DNA of 64,000 nt from an uncultured Desulfovibrionaceae bacterium (GTDB taxonomy: Bacteria; Desulfobacterota; Desulfovibrionia; Desulfovibrionales; Desulfovibrionaceae). The stretch's first letter is position 1. The number at the start of each line of letters is the position of its first letter. The position numbers and the translations under genes were made by a program. Below, piece after piece: positions 31,661 through 39,900 of this stretch. The notes beneath the pieces are model-generated. The model was not told the DNA's origin and made no database searches. It saw nothing but the letters and a program-made list of their open reading frames with translations. The stretch covers positions 1 through 64,000 of the forward strand of contig CALUZB010000026.1 in the NCBI GenBank assembly GCA_944325195.1, in the 5' to 3' direction.

Positions 31661-32262
31661 GGCCCTTTCTCCTCTGTCCAGGTAATCAGAGCGTCATACC
31701 CGGATTCTAATTTGCGGCAGTAATATCCATAGTCCCGAATATGCGCGAGTATGTCTTCAGGGGTAGTCAGCGACTGTATCCCGGCACAAGCGGCCCCGGA
31801 GGAATGGGGAGAACCAGCAAAGCTGCGGGAGGCGATGTGCGTATCTCCGGAGCAATTATCGGAGGCGGTAAGGCCAAGGGCCTCGTTGTAGAGGCGCACC
31901 CAATCGGTAGGCAAGCCAGCGCAATCACGGCGAGCGTTTTCAGATACTTCATAGATTCTCCTGGTCATGGCGGAGCGCTCTGACTCCAATTCCTGATTCT
32001 TTTGTAACAGTTCTTGTTCCAGTTGCCGGCCTTTCTCCAGGGCAGCTTCCATCTGTTCACGGGCAGCCTTTTCAACAGCGGCTATCGCTTCAGTGCGCGC
32101 ACGTTCCTGTTCTGCCTGGGCTTCACGCATGGCGGATATTTCCGCTTTATACTTCAACCGCGTCACGCGTTCACCGCAGCTATAAGCGATAATTGTTACA
32201 AGACAAAGTGCGATCAGAGGCAGTAGGCGTGGAAAAAATAATCGCGTCACCTGTCCAAACAT
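31657..32262 (-). CDS. Rz-like inner-membrane spanin
   Basis: 201 residues: N-terminal membrane anchor (about 8-28, [21 protein letters not shown]), then a long periplasmic coiled coil (about 40-110, Glu/Gln/Arg-rich) and a C-terminal domain. Pairs with the embedded Rz1 lipoprotein to fuse inner and outer membranes at lysis. The C-terminal part is coded by the same DNA as Rz1 in another frame. Confidence 0.85.
   Translation of the reverse strand: MFGQVTRLFFPRLLPLIALCLVTIIAYSCGERVTRLKYKAEISAMREAQAEQERARTEAIAAVEKAAREQMEAALEKGRQLEQELLQKNQELESERSAMTRRIYEVSENARRDCAGLPTDWVRLYNEALGLTASDNCSGDTHIASRSFAGSPHSSGAACAGIQSLTTPEDILAHIRDYGYYCRKLESGYDALITWTEEKGP
31767..31952 (-). CDS. Rz1-like outer-membrane spanin lipoprotein, embedded in Rz
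   Basis: 61 residues, wholly inside the Rz gene in a different frame. GGAG 5 bases before ATG 31952. Signal peptide [19 protein letters not shown] with the lipobox Cys at 19, then a Pro-rich mature part ([25 protein letters not shown]), typical of Rz1. Confidence 0.88.
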   Translation of the reverse strand: MKYLKTLAVIALACLPIGCASTTRPLALPPPIIAPEIRTSPPAALLVLPIPPGPLVPGYSR

Positions 32263-32942
32263 TGTGCAAGCTCCTTTAAGGCAGGACGGTAACGATGCCG
32301 ACGGCCTTTATCGTCTGGCTCCGTGCCCATAATATTATGTACATAGACGCGGTTGATGTCGTAAGGCGATCTGTCGGCATAAGCCTTGCCTATTCCTTGC
32401 CTTGATTTACGGCTGTGTGTTTCCACATGACCCCACCAGCGGGATTGGTCACACCCCGGAATCTTACCGCAATAAGCGCGGTCTTGCAGTACGCCGCCCA
32501 ATCCGCCATTATAGGCGGAGAGCATCATGGCCGCCCGATCTTCATCTGTGGCGCAGCCTTTAAGAGCGTTCCAGTTGATCCGATTTTTCAGAATCAGAGC
32601 ACGTAATTGCAAACGGGGATTATAGCGCTCTTTCCATTGCCAACGTTTGAGAGAGCTATGTAGACGCTTAACTTCCTTAAATGAGTTGAAACGCTCACTT
32701 CCATCTGCCCGGTAAGTAATCGTCAGTTGACCAAGCCCAAAGCCATATTCGCGGGATGTCTTCAACTCTGTGCGTGGATTCCAGCAGCCTTTATGTGTAA
32801 GGCTGTAGCAGGTTTCCTGTTCAACCTGTCCAGCATAGATTGACGGATCGTAAAAGTCCGGGCTGTAGGCCAGATGCTCTTCCCAGAGCATAGGGAGATA
32901 TAGTTGAGCTAGGAGTGGTAAGGCTAGAAAAGCTGAATTCAT
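32247..32942 (-). CDS. Endolysin, lytic-transglycosylase-like with N-terminal export helix
   Basis: 231 residues from ATG 32942, overlapping the holin stop (TGATG). A hydrophobic N-terminus ([18 protein letters not shown]) could act as a signal or signal-arrest-release segment. [39 protein letters not shown] includes the Glu and GLGQ region of the SLT fold; [11 protein letters not shown] matches the family AYNxG motif. Mu gp22-like enzymes occupy this place. Confidence 0.82.
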   Translation of the reverse strand: MNSAFLALPLLAQLYLPMLWEEHLAYSPDFYDPSIYAGQVEQETCYSLTHKGCWNPRTELKTSREYGFGLGQLTITYRADGSERFNSFKEVKRLHSSLKRWQWKERYNPRLQLRALILKNRINWNALKGCATDEDRAAMMLSAYNGGLGGVLQDRAYCGKIPGCDQSRWWGHVETHSRKSRQGIGKAYADRSPYDINRVYVHNIMGTEPDDKGRRHRYRPALKELAQCLDR

Positions 32943-33262
32943 CACTTCCCCCAGACCATAAGGCAAATCACTATACCAAGGAGCAGTATGACTCGCGCCA
33001 GAATGACGAGTGCGGCAGCCAGATTGCCGTCATTAAGGGCTGAGTGCGCGTAGTGACTGAGACGCAAATAGGGCATCAGGAGTTTACTCAGCATCAACGC
33101 CGCGCCAGCCATGCCGATGACATAAGCCAGGTAGCCGGCCAGCCCCAGTGTTGCCTCCGGGTCAATAGTGTGTCCGATAACGAAACAGATACAGAGTAAA
33201 AGCAACGCCCTGAAGTCGTAGAAAGGGCGCAGAGAGGAAATGATTTTTTTTAATAAGGGCAC
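32942..33262 (-). CDS. Holin-like membrane protein
   Basis: About 106 residues with three hydrophobic segments (about 18-34, 42-62, 84-103). GTG 33262 has AGG at 9 bases; TTG 33268 is closer to it. First gene of the lysis-head operon behind late promoter C and directly before the endolysin, so a holin by position and topology; no family assigned. Confidence 0.72.
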   Translation of the reverse strand: MPLLKKIISSLRPFYDFRALLLLCICFVIGHTIDPEATLGLAGYLAYVIGMAGAALMLSKLLMPYLRLSHYAHSALNDGNLAAALVILARVILLLGIVICLMVWGK

Positions 33263-33333
33263 AAGCAAAAACCTCGCCTTGGTTTGGCCTACCCACTAAA
33301 AGCGGGAAGAGGCTAATTAACACAGACATGGCC

Positions 33334-33376
33334 AGCATACGGCAGTCTGTACAAGGCGTCTTTGAAAGCCCTTTAA
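33334..33376 (-). promoter_or_regulatory. Predicted late promoter C (lysis/terminase operon)
   Basis: TTAAAGGG, CTTTCAAAGAC (33358-33368), 18 bp, TATGCT (33334-33339). It lies at the end of the Mor/C gene. Confidence 0.72.
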
Positions 33377-33726
33377 AAAAGTGAGTCTGAAAGTCCAGGC
33401 AAAGGAGGCTGACGCCGTGTTCGGCGAGCCCGTTCAGCTTTGATAATGGCGTATACCCGCTGTTGTGTAATACCATACTTGCGGGCCAGCTCGGAAATAT
33501 TATTGCCGTTGTATTCGAGATACAGCCTCGCGTCCCGGTTGCGAAAACGCGAAGCAAGATTTTTGGGAATGTATATACTTGAGCCTCCCCAATCTTCAGC
33601 AAGCATATCAGCCACCCGCCGTCCGAAGTCTCCGGCATCTGTATCGCTTATTGCGGGGAGGCAGCGCGCCATACTCGCCACCTTTGAGGCCACATCATCC
33701 AGCAGCTCAGCATATCGATCAGCCAT
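33373..33726 (-). CDS. Mor/C-family transcription activator
   Basis: 117 residues from ATG 33726 (AAGGAGG, 6-base spacing). DFGRRVADMLAEDWGGSSIYIPKN, then GNNISELARKYGITQQRVYAIIKAE is the dimerisation region plus HTH of the Mu Mor/C family. Only one such gene is present, next to the late arm, so it probably activates the late promoters A-C, whose CTTTCAAAGAC box replaces a -35. Confidence 0.92.
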   Translation of the reverse strand: MADRYAELLDDVASKVASMARCLPAISDTDAGDFGRRVADMLAEDWGGSSIYIPKNLASRFRNRDARLYLEYNGNNISELARKYGITQQRVYAIIKAERARRTRRQPPLPGLSDSLF

Positions 33727-33791
33727 GCGCATCCTCCTTTGAGGGAGAAGATACACCAAATTTTCAGCTTTGGGGAAAAATTACAATATAT

Positions 33792-33804
33792 GTAATAAAG
33801 TTAC
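33792..33804. repeat. 13-bp palindrome, copy 4 (GTAAT-AAA-GTTAC), in the Mor/C promoter region
   Basis: One mismatch; a second ATTAC/GTAAT pair overlaps it on the left (33780-33796). It lies between the repressor and activator genes. Confidence 0.55.
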
Positions 33805-33826
33805 AGTTTATACGCTTCTATACACC

Positions 33827-34345
33827 TTAACCAGCCGACCCAAGTGCTGCACGGTGTAAATTGGCAGATCCTTTAAGTGCCTCCTTAAGATTTTTTATTT
33901 CCTGTTCAAGCATGTATATTTGCATTTCCTTTCGTCCAATCTGTATTCGAAGTTCCGCATTCTCAGATAGCAGTAAATTTTTCTCTTTCAGTAATTCAAT
34001 AATTTCTTGTTGAAGCTTGGGAATGTCCGACATGTCGGACGCTTTTTTTTCAACAAGGCTAGTATTTTCAGGATGTTGCGTTTCTGCGTTATCTGAAAAA
34101 TGTCCGACATGTCGGACATTTTTCAGATAACGCTCCTCTTGATACATAGATCCTTCACCCGTTACAAGCCATTGTTCACTTATATTAAATTGTTCACATA
34201 TTGCCTCTAAAATTTTCTTTTTCGGTGTTCTTCCGTGGACTTCATAGTTTACAACAGCTCTTTGAGTAATACCAAGAAGTAACGCAAATTCTTTTTGAGT
34301 CAGTTTTCCTCTTACCTCTCTAATTCTATTGCCAATCCCAAGCAT
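33827..34345 (-). CDS. Lysogeny repressor, Cro/CI-type HTH with coiled-coil C-terminus
   Basis: 172 residues. HTH: GNRIREVRGKLTQKEFALLLGI then TQRAVVNYEVHGRTPKKKIL (about 5-50). Linker 75-110 (NVRHVGHFSDN ... ASDMSDIPK) is encoded by palindromic DNA; residues 110-160 form a coiled coil for oligomerisation. There is no peptidase domain, so induction would need an antirepressor, consistent with two such cassettes in the prophage. Divergent from the early promoter. Confidence 0.88.
   Translation of the reverse strand: MLGIGNRIREVRGKLTQKEFALLLGITQRAVVNYEVHGRTPKKKILEAICEQFNISEQWLVTGEGSMYQEERYLKNVRHVGHFSDNAETQHPENTSLVEKKASDMSDIPKLQQEIIELLKEKNLLLSENAELRIQIGRKEMQIYMLEQEIKNLKEALKGSANLHRAALGSAG
34025..34133. 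repeat. Palindrome pair inside the repressor gene, including a perfect 48-bp palindrome
   Basis: GTCCGACATGTCGGAC at 34025-34040 and at 34102-34117, 77 bp apart. The second is the core of a perfect 48-bp palindrome, 34086-34133. The element is in frame with the repressor and related to 11638-11734. Confidence 0.88.
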
Positions 34346-34348
34346 TTT

Positions 34349-34419
34349 TTGTTCACCTTTTTATGAAATTTATTGTGAACAATATTGACTTATTTTTAAT
34401 TTGTTCATATGTTGTTCAC
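34349..34419 (+). promoter_or_regulatory. Early promoter and repressor operator region
   Basis: TTGACT (34385-34390), 17 bp, TATGTT (34408-34413) drives the early arm. Half-sites TTGTTCAC (34349, 34412), GTGAACAA (34375) and TTGTTCAT (34401) surround it and are likely repressor sites. Confidence 0.7.
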
Positions 34420-34487
34420 AGCAAACAAGGTATTACCCTTTTTCAGTAAATCTTACAGTAGGGAACAGAACGACACAAGGAGAAAAC

Positions 34488-34709
34488 ATGAAAACTCAAG
34501 ATAACTTTTTACGTCCCCTAGAGGAGGTTGAACGCGAGTTTGACCTCCGCGGTATTAGTAAAGCGGATTGGGCAAGGGCGCATGGGATCAGACCTGGCGT
34601 TGTTTATGAAATCTTTTCTCGCCGCTCCGCCTGTAAACGGGGTGAGGCGCATCGCGCCGCTGTCCTTCTGGGGCTGAAGGAGGGATTTGCAGAGCGGGTA
34701 GCTGTATGA
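34488..34709 (+). CDS. Small HTH DNA-binding protein in Ner position
   Basis: 73 residues from ATG 34488 (AAGGAG 7 bases upstream). EFDLRGISKADWARAHGIRPGVVYEIFSRRSACKRGEAHRAAVLLGL is an HTH similar to small phage regulators that act at the early promoter. First gene of the early operon, the position of Mu ner. Family relation to Ner itself is not certain. Confidence 0.78.
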   Translation: MKTQDNFLRPLEEVEREFDLRGISKADWARAHGIRPGVVYEIFSRRSACKRGEAHRAAVLLGLKEGFAERVAV

Positions 34710-35080
34710 GTCTGCTTGTGCATAAAAATATTATTCGCTTACGGCGGATTATCCGACGACAGGCAGCAAGGATTAATCGGCCGAGGAGAGAAATTAAGAA
34801 ACTGAAACAAAAAAAAGCCGCGCCAGCAGCCACTGGCACGGCAAAACATAAGGAGAAACTCCTCATGAAAAACACTTCTTCTAATAGCACTTTTCGGAAA
34901 TCCACGCAACTCCCTCCCCTTTCTGCGGATCTGGAAGGTCTGGCCGTTTCCCTTGGAATTCTGGCCGGAAATGTTTCCCCTGAGCAATGGGAATTTTTAA
35001 AGATATTCCGCTCCAATCTCCGCTCTATTGCTGAACGGGTAGCAGCATTGGAATGCAATCTGGAGATCAGCCATGAGTAG
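34706..35080 (+). CDS. Early hypothetical protein with two possible starts
   Basis: The frame opens at 34706 with ATGA coupling, giving 124 residues with a very basic first 50, or at 34865 with its own AAGGAG, giving 71 residues (MKNTSSNSTFRKSTQLPPLS...). I lean to 34865 because a minus-oriented terminator-like hairpin lies in the first part. The C-terminal half (LEGLAVSLGILAGNVSPEQWEFLKIF) looks helical. Family unknown. Confidence 0.55.
   Translation: MSLLVHKNIIRLRRIIRRQAARINRPRREIKKLKQKKAAPAATGTAKHKEKLLMKNTSSNSTFRKSTQLPPLSADLEGLAVSLGILAGNVSPEQWEFLKIFRSNLRSIAERVAALECNLEISHE
34808..34842 (-). terminator. Minus-strand terminator within the early operon
   Basis: GCCG-c-GCCAG / CTGGC-a-CGGC hairpin followed on the minus strand by T8. 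It would stop antisense transcription heading towards the repressor region. Confidence 0.5.
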
Positions 35081-35390
35081 AGAACGCCAGAATCAACTGG
35101 CCCGCTGCGTCAGCCTGGTGACAGTTTTAGCCCCCCATATTGTTTCCGGGCTGTCTGTTACGGAGCTGGCTGAAAAAACAGGTCTGGCCGCTCCGGTGGT
35201 GTGTAGGGATATGGAGTCGCTCGCCTCTGTGGGGTGGGCCGGGAAACTGGAGTCAGGGCGCTGGGCACTGACCACTAAGCCCATATCCTTGGCAACCGCT
35301 TGCGATCTGGCCTTACAAAATGCCCGTGAGCGTCAAGAAGATTTTCGTCGTAATGTTACTGCCGGAGCCTTCCGGCTGATGGAGGTTTAA
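35073..35390 (+). CDS. IclR-like winged-helix early protein
   Basis: 105 residues. LAPHIVSGLSVTELAEKTGLAAPVVCRDMESLASVGWAGKLESGRWALT is an IclR-type winged helix. Overlaps the previous gene by 8 bases. Common in Mu-like early regions before the transposase; exact role unknown. Confidence 0.78.
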   Translation: MSRERQNQLARCVSLVTVLAPHIVSGLSVTELAEKTGLAAPVVCRDMESLASVGWAGKLESGRWALTTKPISLATACDLALQNARERQEDFRRNVTAGAFRLMEV

Positions 35391-35391
35391 T

Positions 35392-36366
35392 ATGGCAAGC
35401 AATTTACCTTCTACCATAGACGCTGAGTTAGAAGCAGCTCGTACAGACACAGTATCCATTTCTGAGGCTGATTATATGGATTCCCTGATTATGGTTGAGG
35501 AAATTGGTAAGGTAAAGATGGCGCAGGCTGTCAGCAGCAGCCTCAACCTTACAGTCATTCGCTGGTTTTCAGCAATGAAGGAATCCGGCTCATACAAAAA
35601 CAAGCTACTTATAGGGCCAGGCAATATACCGTTTCGCCCAGAGAACTTCGAGCAACTTTGCGAAGGCATGGGGTTCTCCAAAAGTACTATCCACGAATAT
35701 TTACAGAACTTCGCCGCTCTTGGTGAGCGTTGCCTGTCCGAAGCCCAGGAGCTTGGCCTTAAGGTCAGAGATTTGCGTAAGGTGCGCAAAGCCTTGAAGG
35801 ATGCTCCGGAAGAAAAGAAGCAGGAAGTGTTAGCTGCGATCAGGAGTGCTAAGGAATCCACACCAGAAGAACTTAAAAGTGCGATTGACGTTATTTGCGA
35901 ACAGCTTAGCTCAGCCAGGGGTGAAACTAAGAAACTCACTGAGCAAATTAAAAAATTAAAGACAGACAGCGAGGAACTGCGCAAGGACTATGAAGCGCGA
36001 GGCCAGGTACTGGAAGCGAAAAGTGCGCAGTATCAGGAACTGAACGAAAAATACATCCGTGTAATCAGTCCTCATCCATCTGATGTGGAAATACTCAAAC
36101 TAACTAAAAATCAGACTGCCAGAAAGGAATTGGACAGCAAATGCAATGAAGCCTTGCTGGCTGTATCTGCCCTTGCAGCTCAAGGCGCGGCGATCCTCTC
36201 AGATGAAACAATAGACGATGACACGGCCGCCTATGTACACAGACGGCTTTCCCTGGCGATTAAAGATATGGCAGCCCGTATTTTAGGCGCAGGGATTGAT
36301 GTAGATCTCACCACAGAATTTACGGTGGATTTCGGCATTGAAGATGGCTCTGAAACTTATGAATAA
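35392..36366 (+). CDS. Early coiled-coil protein upstream of transposase
   Basis: 324 residues. N-terminal 130 residues contain LLIGPGNIPFRPENFEQLCEGMGFSKSTIHEYL, an HTH-like turn; residues 145-215 are a coiled coil (ETKKLTEQIKKLKTDSEELRKDYEARG); the C-terminus is acidic. No family name is certain. It is the gene directly before A in the early operon, so may assist replication or regulation. Confidence 0.7.
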   Translation: MASNLPSTIDAELEAARTDTVSISEADYMDSLIMVEEIGKVKMAQAVSSSLNLTVIRWFSAMKESGSYKNKLLIGPGNIPFRPENFEQLCEGMGFSKSTIHEYLQNFAALGERCLSEAQELGLKVRDLRKVRKALKDAPEEKKQEVLAAIRSAKESTPEELKSAIDVICEQLSSARGETKKLTEQIKKLKTDSEELRKDYEARGQVLEAKSAQYQELNEKYIRVISPHPSDVEILKLTKNQTARKELDSKCNEALLAVSALAAQGAAILSDETIDDDTAAYVHRRLSLAIKDMAARILGAGIDVDLTTEFTVDFGIEDGSETYE

Positions 36367-36377
36367 AGGCGAGCGGT

Positions 36378-38192
36378 ATGTCTTCTCATCTTACTTCAGA
36401 ACAAATCCGACTCGTAGGAGACGCGGCGCGCGAACTTGACGCAGCGGACGCATGTTCCGGCGAGCGAGGAGCTATTGTGGCCCGTCTTGCCGACACCCTG
36501 AAGGTATCTGTAAACACCGTCTATAGTTACCTTAAACGGCATGCGGGTTGGAGCAGCGGTAAAAAGCCGCGCAAGGGTAAAGGCCAGACATGCGTACCAC
36601 AGGAGCTTTGCCGTATGGCAGCCGGGATTGTTCTTTTTGGAGCCCGCGCAAACGGCAAAAAGCCCATGACATTAAAAATGGCTGTACGCGTTCTGAAGGA
36701 GAATGGAAAAGGCGTAGTCAATCCAGTAACAGGAGAAATTACAATGCCTTCAGTAGAAACAATCAGCCGGGCGATGCGGCAATACGGCTGTCATCCCGAT
36801 CAGCTCAGCAAGGGAACGCCATCGAGCCAAGTCCGCTCATTGCATCCTAATCATGTATGGGAACTCGACGCGTCAGTCTGCGTCCTATACTACATCCGAG
36901 GCACAAAGCGGGTGGGAATTATGGACGAAAGAAAATTCAATGAGAAAAAGCCTGCCAATCTTGTTGAAATTCAAAACAAACGCGTTGTCCGCTATATCGT
37001 TGTAGATCACGCTTCTGGCGTTTTTTATCTGCATTACGAGCAGGCCGCAGGCGAGAATGCCCAGGGGGTATTGCGCACCTTGATTAACTTTGCCGTAAAC
37101 CGAGGGCATCAAGACCCGGCGCATGGTTTGCCACGTATCCTGTACATGGACCCAGGTTCAGGTAACGCCTCGTCCCTTGTCATGGGATTTTGCGAGCAAT
37201 TAGAAATCAGGGCTATCCACCATAAACCAGGTGAGGCCAGAGCTACAGGCGCGGTGGAACAATGCCATAACCTCGTTGAGTGTCAGTTTGAAAGCCGTCT
37301 AAGGTTTATGGAGATTCCAGACCTTGCCTCCCTGCAAAAGGAAGCAGACCGTTGGAGGCGACATTTCTGCGCAACGGCAATACATTCCAGAACAAAAGTT
37401 ACGCGTAACGGAGCCTGGCTAACCATTCAAGAGGAGAATCTGCGTATAGTAGAAAAGGAAATTCTGGAAGCCATCGCCGCCTGGAAAGATGTCAGACGCC
37501 AGGTCGGCTCAGACCACATACTAACCGTAGATACACGCACATCCTTTGGCACCCAATCTTACGATTTAAGCGACCTGACTTATCACGGCCTTGGAATTAA
37601 GGACTCTGTACGGGTTCGCCTAAATCCCTTCAAGGCTCCGGAAATCACTGTTGTTATGGATATGCCCGACGGAGAGGAAAAACTGTTCAATGTAAAACCA
37701 ATCGAAAAAGACCGTTATGGCTTCAATCTTGAAGCGCCTGTATTCGGCGAAACCTTCAGGTCTCAACCAGACGGTAAAACAGATACGTTACTGAAACAGA
37801 TTAAAAAGGAAGCATTCGGAGCCGCTACCCTGGAAGATGCGGAGAAGCTGCGTAAGTCAGGCCAGCTTCCATACACGGATATAAATATCATGGCTGATAT
37901 TAAAGATGCCCCTCTGTACCTTGGCAGGACAGGACAAGCTTTCACGCTTGACTCTCCAACCGCAGACCCCACGCCTATGTCCCGTGTTGCCTTTGCCATG
38001 ATGATGCAGCGGGAACATGCTGACGTGTGGCATGAAGGCAATGCGTCAGAGTGTATGGAATGGCTCGTGGCCCGCTACCCTGATTCAATTCCCGGCAGTG
38101 ACATCAATACACTGATTGCCAAAATGCATGAGCATTTCGCGCCGAGCCGGGCAACTATTATCCCATTTGAAAGGAGCGTCGTATGTCAATAG
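36378..38192 (+). CDS. A: Mu-type transposase A (DDE recombinase)
   Basis: 604 residues. N-terminal HTH region (TLKVSVNTVYSYLKRHAGW), then the RNase-H-like core: VWELDASVCV near 165 (first Asp), RILYMDPGSGNASS near 252 (second Asp) and GAVEQCHNLVE near 294 (Glu); C-terminal Mu-transposase beta-barrel (VDTRTSFGTQSYDLSDL) and end domain. Performs integration and replicative transposition with MuB. Confidence 0.96.
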   Translation: MSSHLTSEQIRLVGDAARELDAADACSGERGAIVARLADTLKVSVNTVYSYLKRHAGWSSGKKPRKGKGQTCVPQELCRMAAGIVLFGARANGKKPMTLKMAVRVLKENGKGVVNPVTGEITMPSVETISRAMRQYGCHPDQLSKGTPSSQVRSLHPNHVWELDASVCVLYYIRGTKRVGIMDERKFNEKKPANLVEIQNKRVVRYIVVDHASGVFYLHYEQAAGENAQGVLRTLINFAVNRGHQDPAHGLPRILYMDPGSGNASSLVMGFCEQLEIRAIHHKPGEARATGAVEQCHNLVECQFESRLRFMEIPDLASLQKEADRWRRHFCATAIHSRTKVTRNGAWLTIQEENLRIVEKEILEAIAAWKDVRRQVGSDHILTVDTRTSFGTQSYDLSDLTYHGLGIKDSVRVRLNPFKAPEITVVMDMPDGEEKLFNVKPIEKDRYGFNLEAPVFGETFRSQPDGKTDTLLKQIKKEAFGAATLEDAEKLRKSGQLPYTDINIMADIKDAPLYLGRTGQAFTLDSPTADPTPMSRVAFAMMMQREHADVWHEGNASECMEWLVARYPDSIPGSDINTLIAKMHEHFAPSRATIIPFERSVVCQ

Positions 38193-39337
38193 CCTTAGCT
38201 GAAATCCTGGACAGATGCGCTCCATCACGGCGTCAGCTTGCAGGCATGCTGAACATATCACCCGCGGCGCTTAGCCAGATGCTGAACCACGGGAGTTTAC
38301 CAAAACGATGCTGGCCTGAATTACAGCAAGCGATCATCAATTTAGCCGCAGAAAATAATATCGACAGCTCTGAAATAGAATCGGCGCTGAAAGAACTTGA
38401 GCAAAGCACGGAACCCGCCCCGGAAACGGCGGATAAGGAGGAACCCATGATCCTGCGTAAGCAAACTCTCACCATGCAGGCCAGACAGGTTTTCAGTCTG
38501 ACGCGCAACCCCTTCAGTGATCCGGAACATCCGGCGGATGTTTATATGTCACCAAGCATCCGCTTCGCGCGTGAAACAATGTATCAAACAGCCGTAAGCA
38601 ACGGATTTTTAGCTTTAATTGGCGAGTCCGGCAGTGGTAAATCCACACTTAAAGATGAGCTTATTACTCGCATAAGTATGGAAAATCTGCCGGTAATAAT
38701 AATCGAACCCTATACCTTGGCAATGGCAGATAATGAGGCACAGGGTAAACCACTTCGCTCATCCCATATTGCCGAGGCAATTATCAGTACCGTACAGCCC
38801 GGCGCAAAGATTCCCAGAAGCCCGGAGATGCGTTTCCGGCGTTTACATGAAATCCTGAAAGCCAGTCATACGGCAGGGATGCACCACTGCCTGATTATTG
38901 AGGAAGCGCATGACTTGCATCGTCATACGCTCAAAAGTCTGAAACGATTTCACGAACTGAAAGACGGCTTGGCCAGGCTTCTCTCAATAATCCTGATCGG
39001 CCAAACAGAACTTGAGAAAAAGTTACGTGTCACCGACGCCAGTGTGCGTGAAGTTGTACAACGTTGTGACATAGTCCATTTGCATCCTATCCAAAATGCC
39101 GGTGAATATCTGCATCACCGCTTTGAACGGATGGGAGCTGATTTTGAAGCAATCTTTACCCCTGAATCTCTGGATGCCATCCAGGCAAGCCTGACAGTCT
39201 CTCAGGATCATAATGGCGAGGGAATATATATGGGATATCCCCTTATGATTGCCAATTTAGCAATAGCAAGCATCAACCTTGCCGCGAGCGTTGGTGAGAA
39301 ACGTGTAACCGCTGACGTTGTAAAAATGGTGAGATAA
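38183..39337 (+). CDS. B: Transposition ATPase B (MuB family)
   Basis: 384 residues. N-terminal HTH (RQLAGMLNISPAALSQMLNHG) followed by an AAA+ domain: LIGESGSGKSTLKDEL near 153 (Walker A) and HCLIIEEAHDLHRHT near 235 (Walker B). Starts 10 bases inside A. Delivers target DNA to the transposase and gives target immunity. Confidence 0.95.
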   Translation: MSIALAEILDRCAPSRRQLAGMLNISPAALSQMLNHGSLPKRCWPELQQAIINLAAENNIDSSEIESALKELEQSTEPAPETADKEEPMILRKQTLTMQARQVFSLTRNPFSDPEHPADVYMSPSIRFARETMYQTAVSNGFLALIGESGSGKSTLKDELITRISMENLPVIIIEPYTLAMADNEAQGKPLRSSHIAEAIISTVQPGAKIPRSPEMRFRRLHEILKASHTAGMHHCLIIEEAHDLHRHTLKSLKRFHELKDGLARLLSIILIGQTELEKKLRVTDASVREVVQRCDIVHLHPIQNAGEYLHHRFERMGADFEAIFTPESLDAIQASLTVSQDHNGEGIYMGYPLMIANLAIASINLAASVGEKRVTADVVKMVR

Positions 39338-39351
39338 AAAGGAGCAATATC

Positions 39352-39900
39352 ATGGCAAAACGAGTAAAACCAATGTTAAATGTACCCACAATTACCACTC
39401 TTGAGGAAGTTGACTCCACCTTGGCAGTGATTTCTATCCGAAAGCGGGAACTTTCCCTGCTCGAACTTGGCCTGAAAGAAAATGTTGATACGCTCAAACT
39501 CAGGTGCGCTGAACTAAGCGAACCAATTAAGCAAGAGATTGAGCTGCTTGAGCAATCGCTCATCCGCTTCGCTGAATCAAAGAAATCTGAGCTTTTCACA
39601 AAGAAACGCTCAAGAACTCTTAATTTTGGAGAGATTGGTTTCCGCGCCTCATCCAGCGTAAAAACAATGAAGAAAACCACATGGGAGCAGGTTCTCGCAT
39701 TGTTGCGAACCAAGGCTGACACCGTCTTTACCGGCTGTATCCGCGTAAAACATGAGGTAGACAAAGAGGCGCTTCGTCAACTTTCAGCAGAGCAACTGGC
39801 AGAGGTTGGGTGCCGCCTGGAACAGACAGATACGTTTTATTATGAACTTGATGAAGTTGAGCTTCACGGAACCCAGACACAGGAGATGCATAATGAATAA
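39352..39900 (+). CDS. gam: Gam-like host-nuclease inhibitor
   Basis: 182 residues, Phage_Mu_Gam family: an N-terminal coiled coil then TLNFGEIGFRASSSVKTMKK and TWEQVLALLRTKADTVF. Binds DNA ends, Ku-like, and blocks exonucleases. Confidence 0.93.
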   Translation: MAKRVKPMLNVPTITTLEEVDSTLAVISIRKRELSLLELGLKENVDTLKLRCAELSEPIKQEIELLEQSLIRFAESKKSELFTKKRSRTLNFGEIGFRASSSVKTMKKTTWEQVLALLRTKADTVFTGCIRVKHEVDKEALRQLSAEQLAEVGCRLEQTDTFYYELDEVELHGTQTQEMHNE

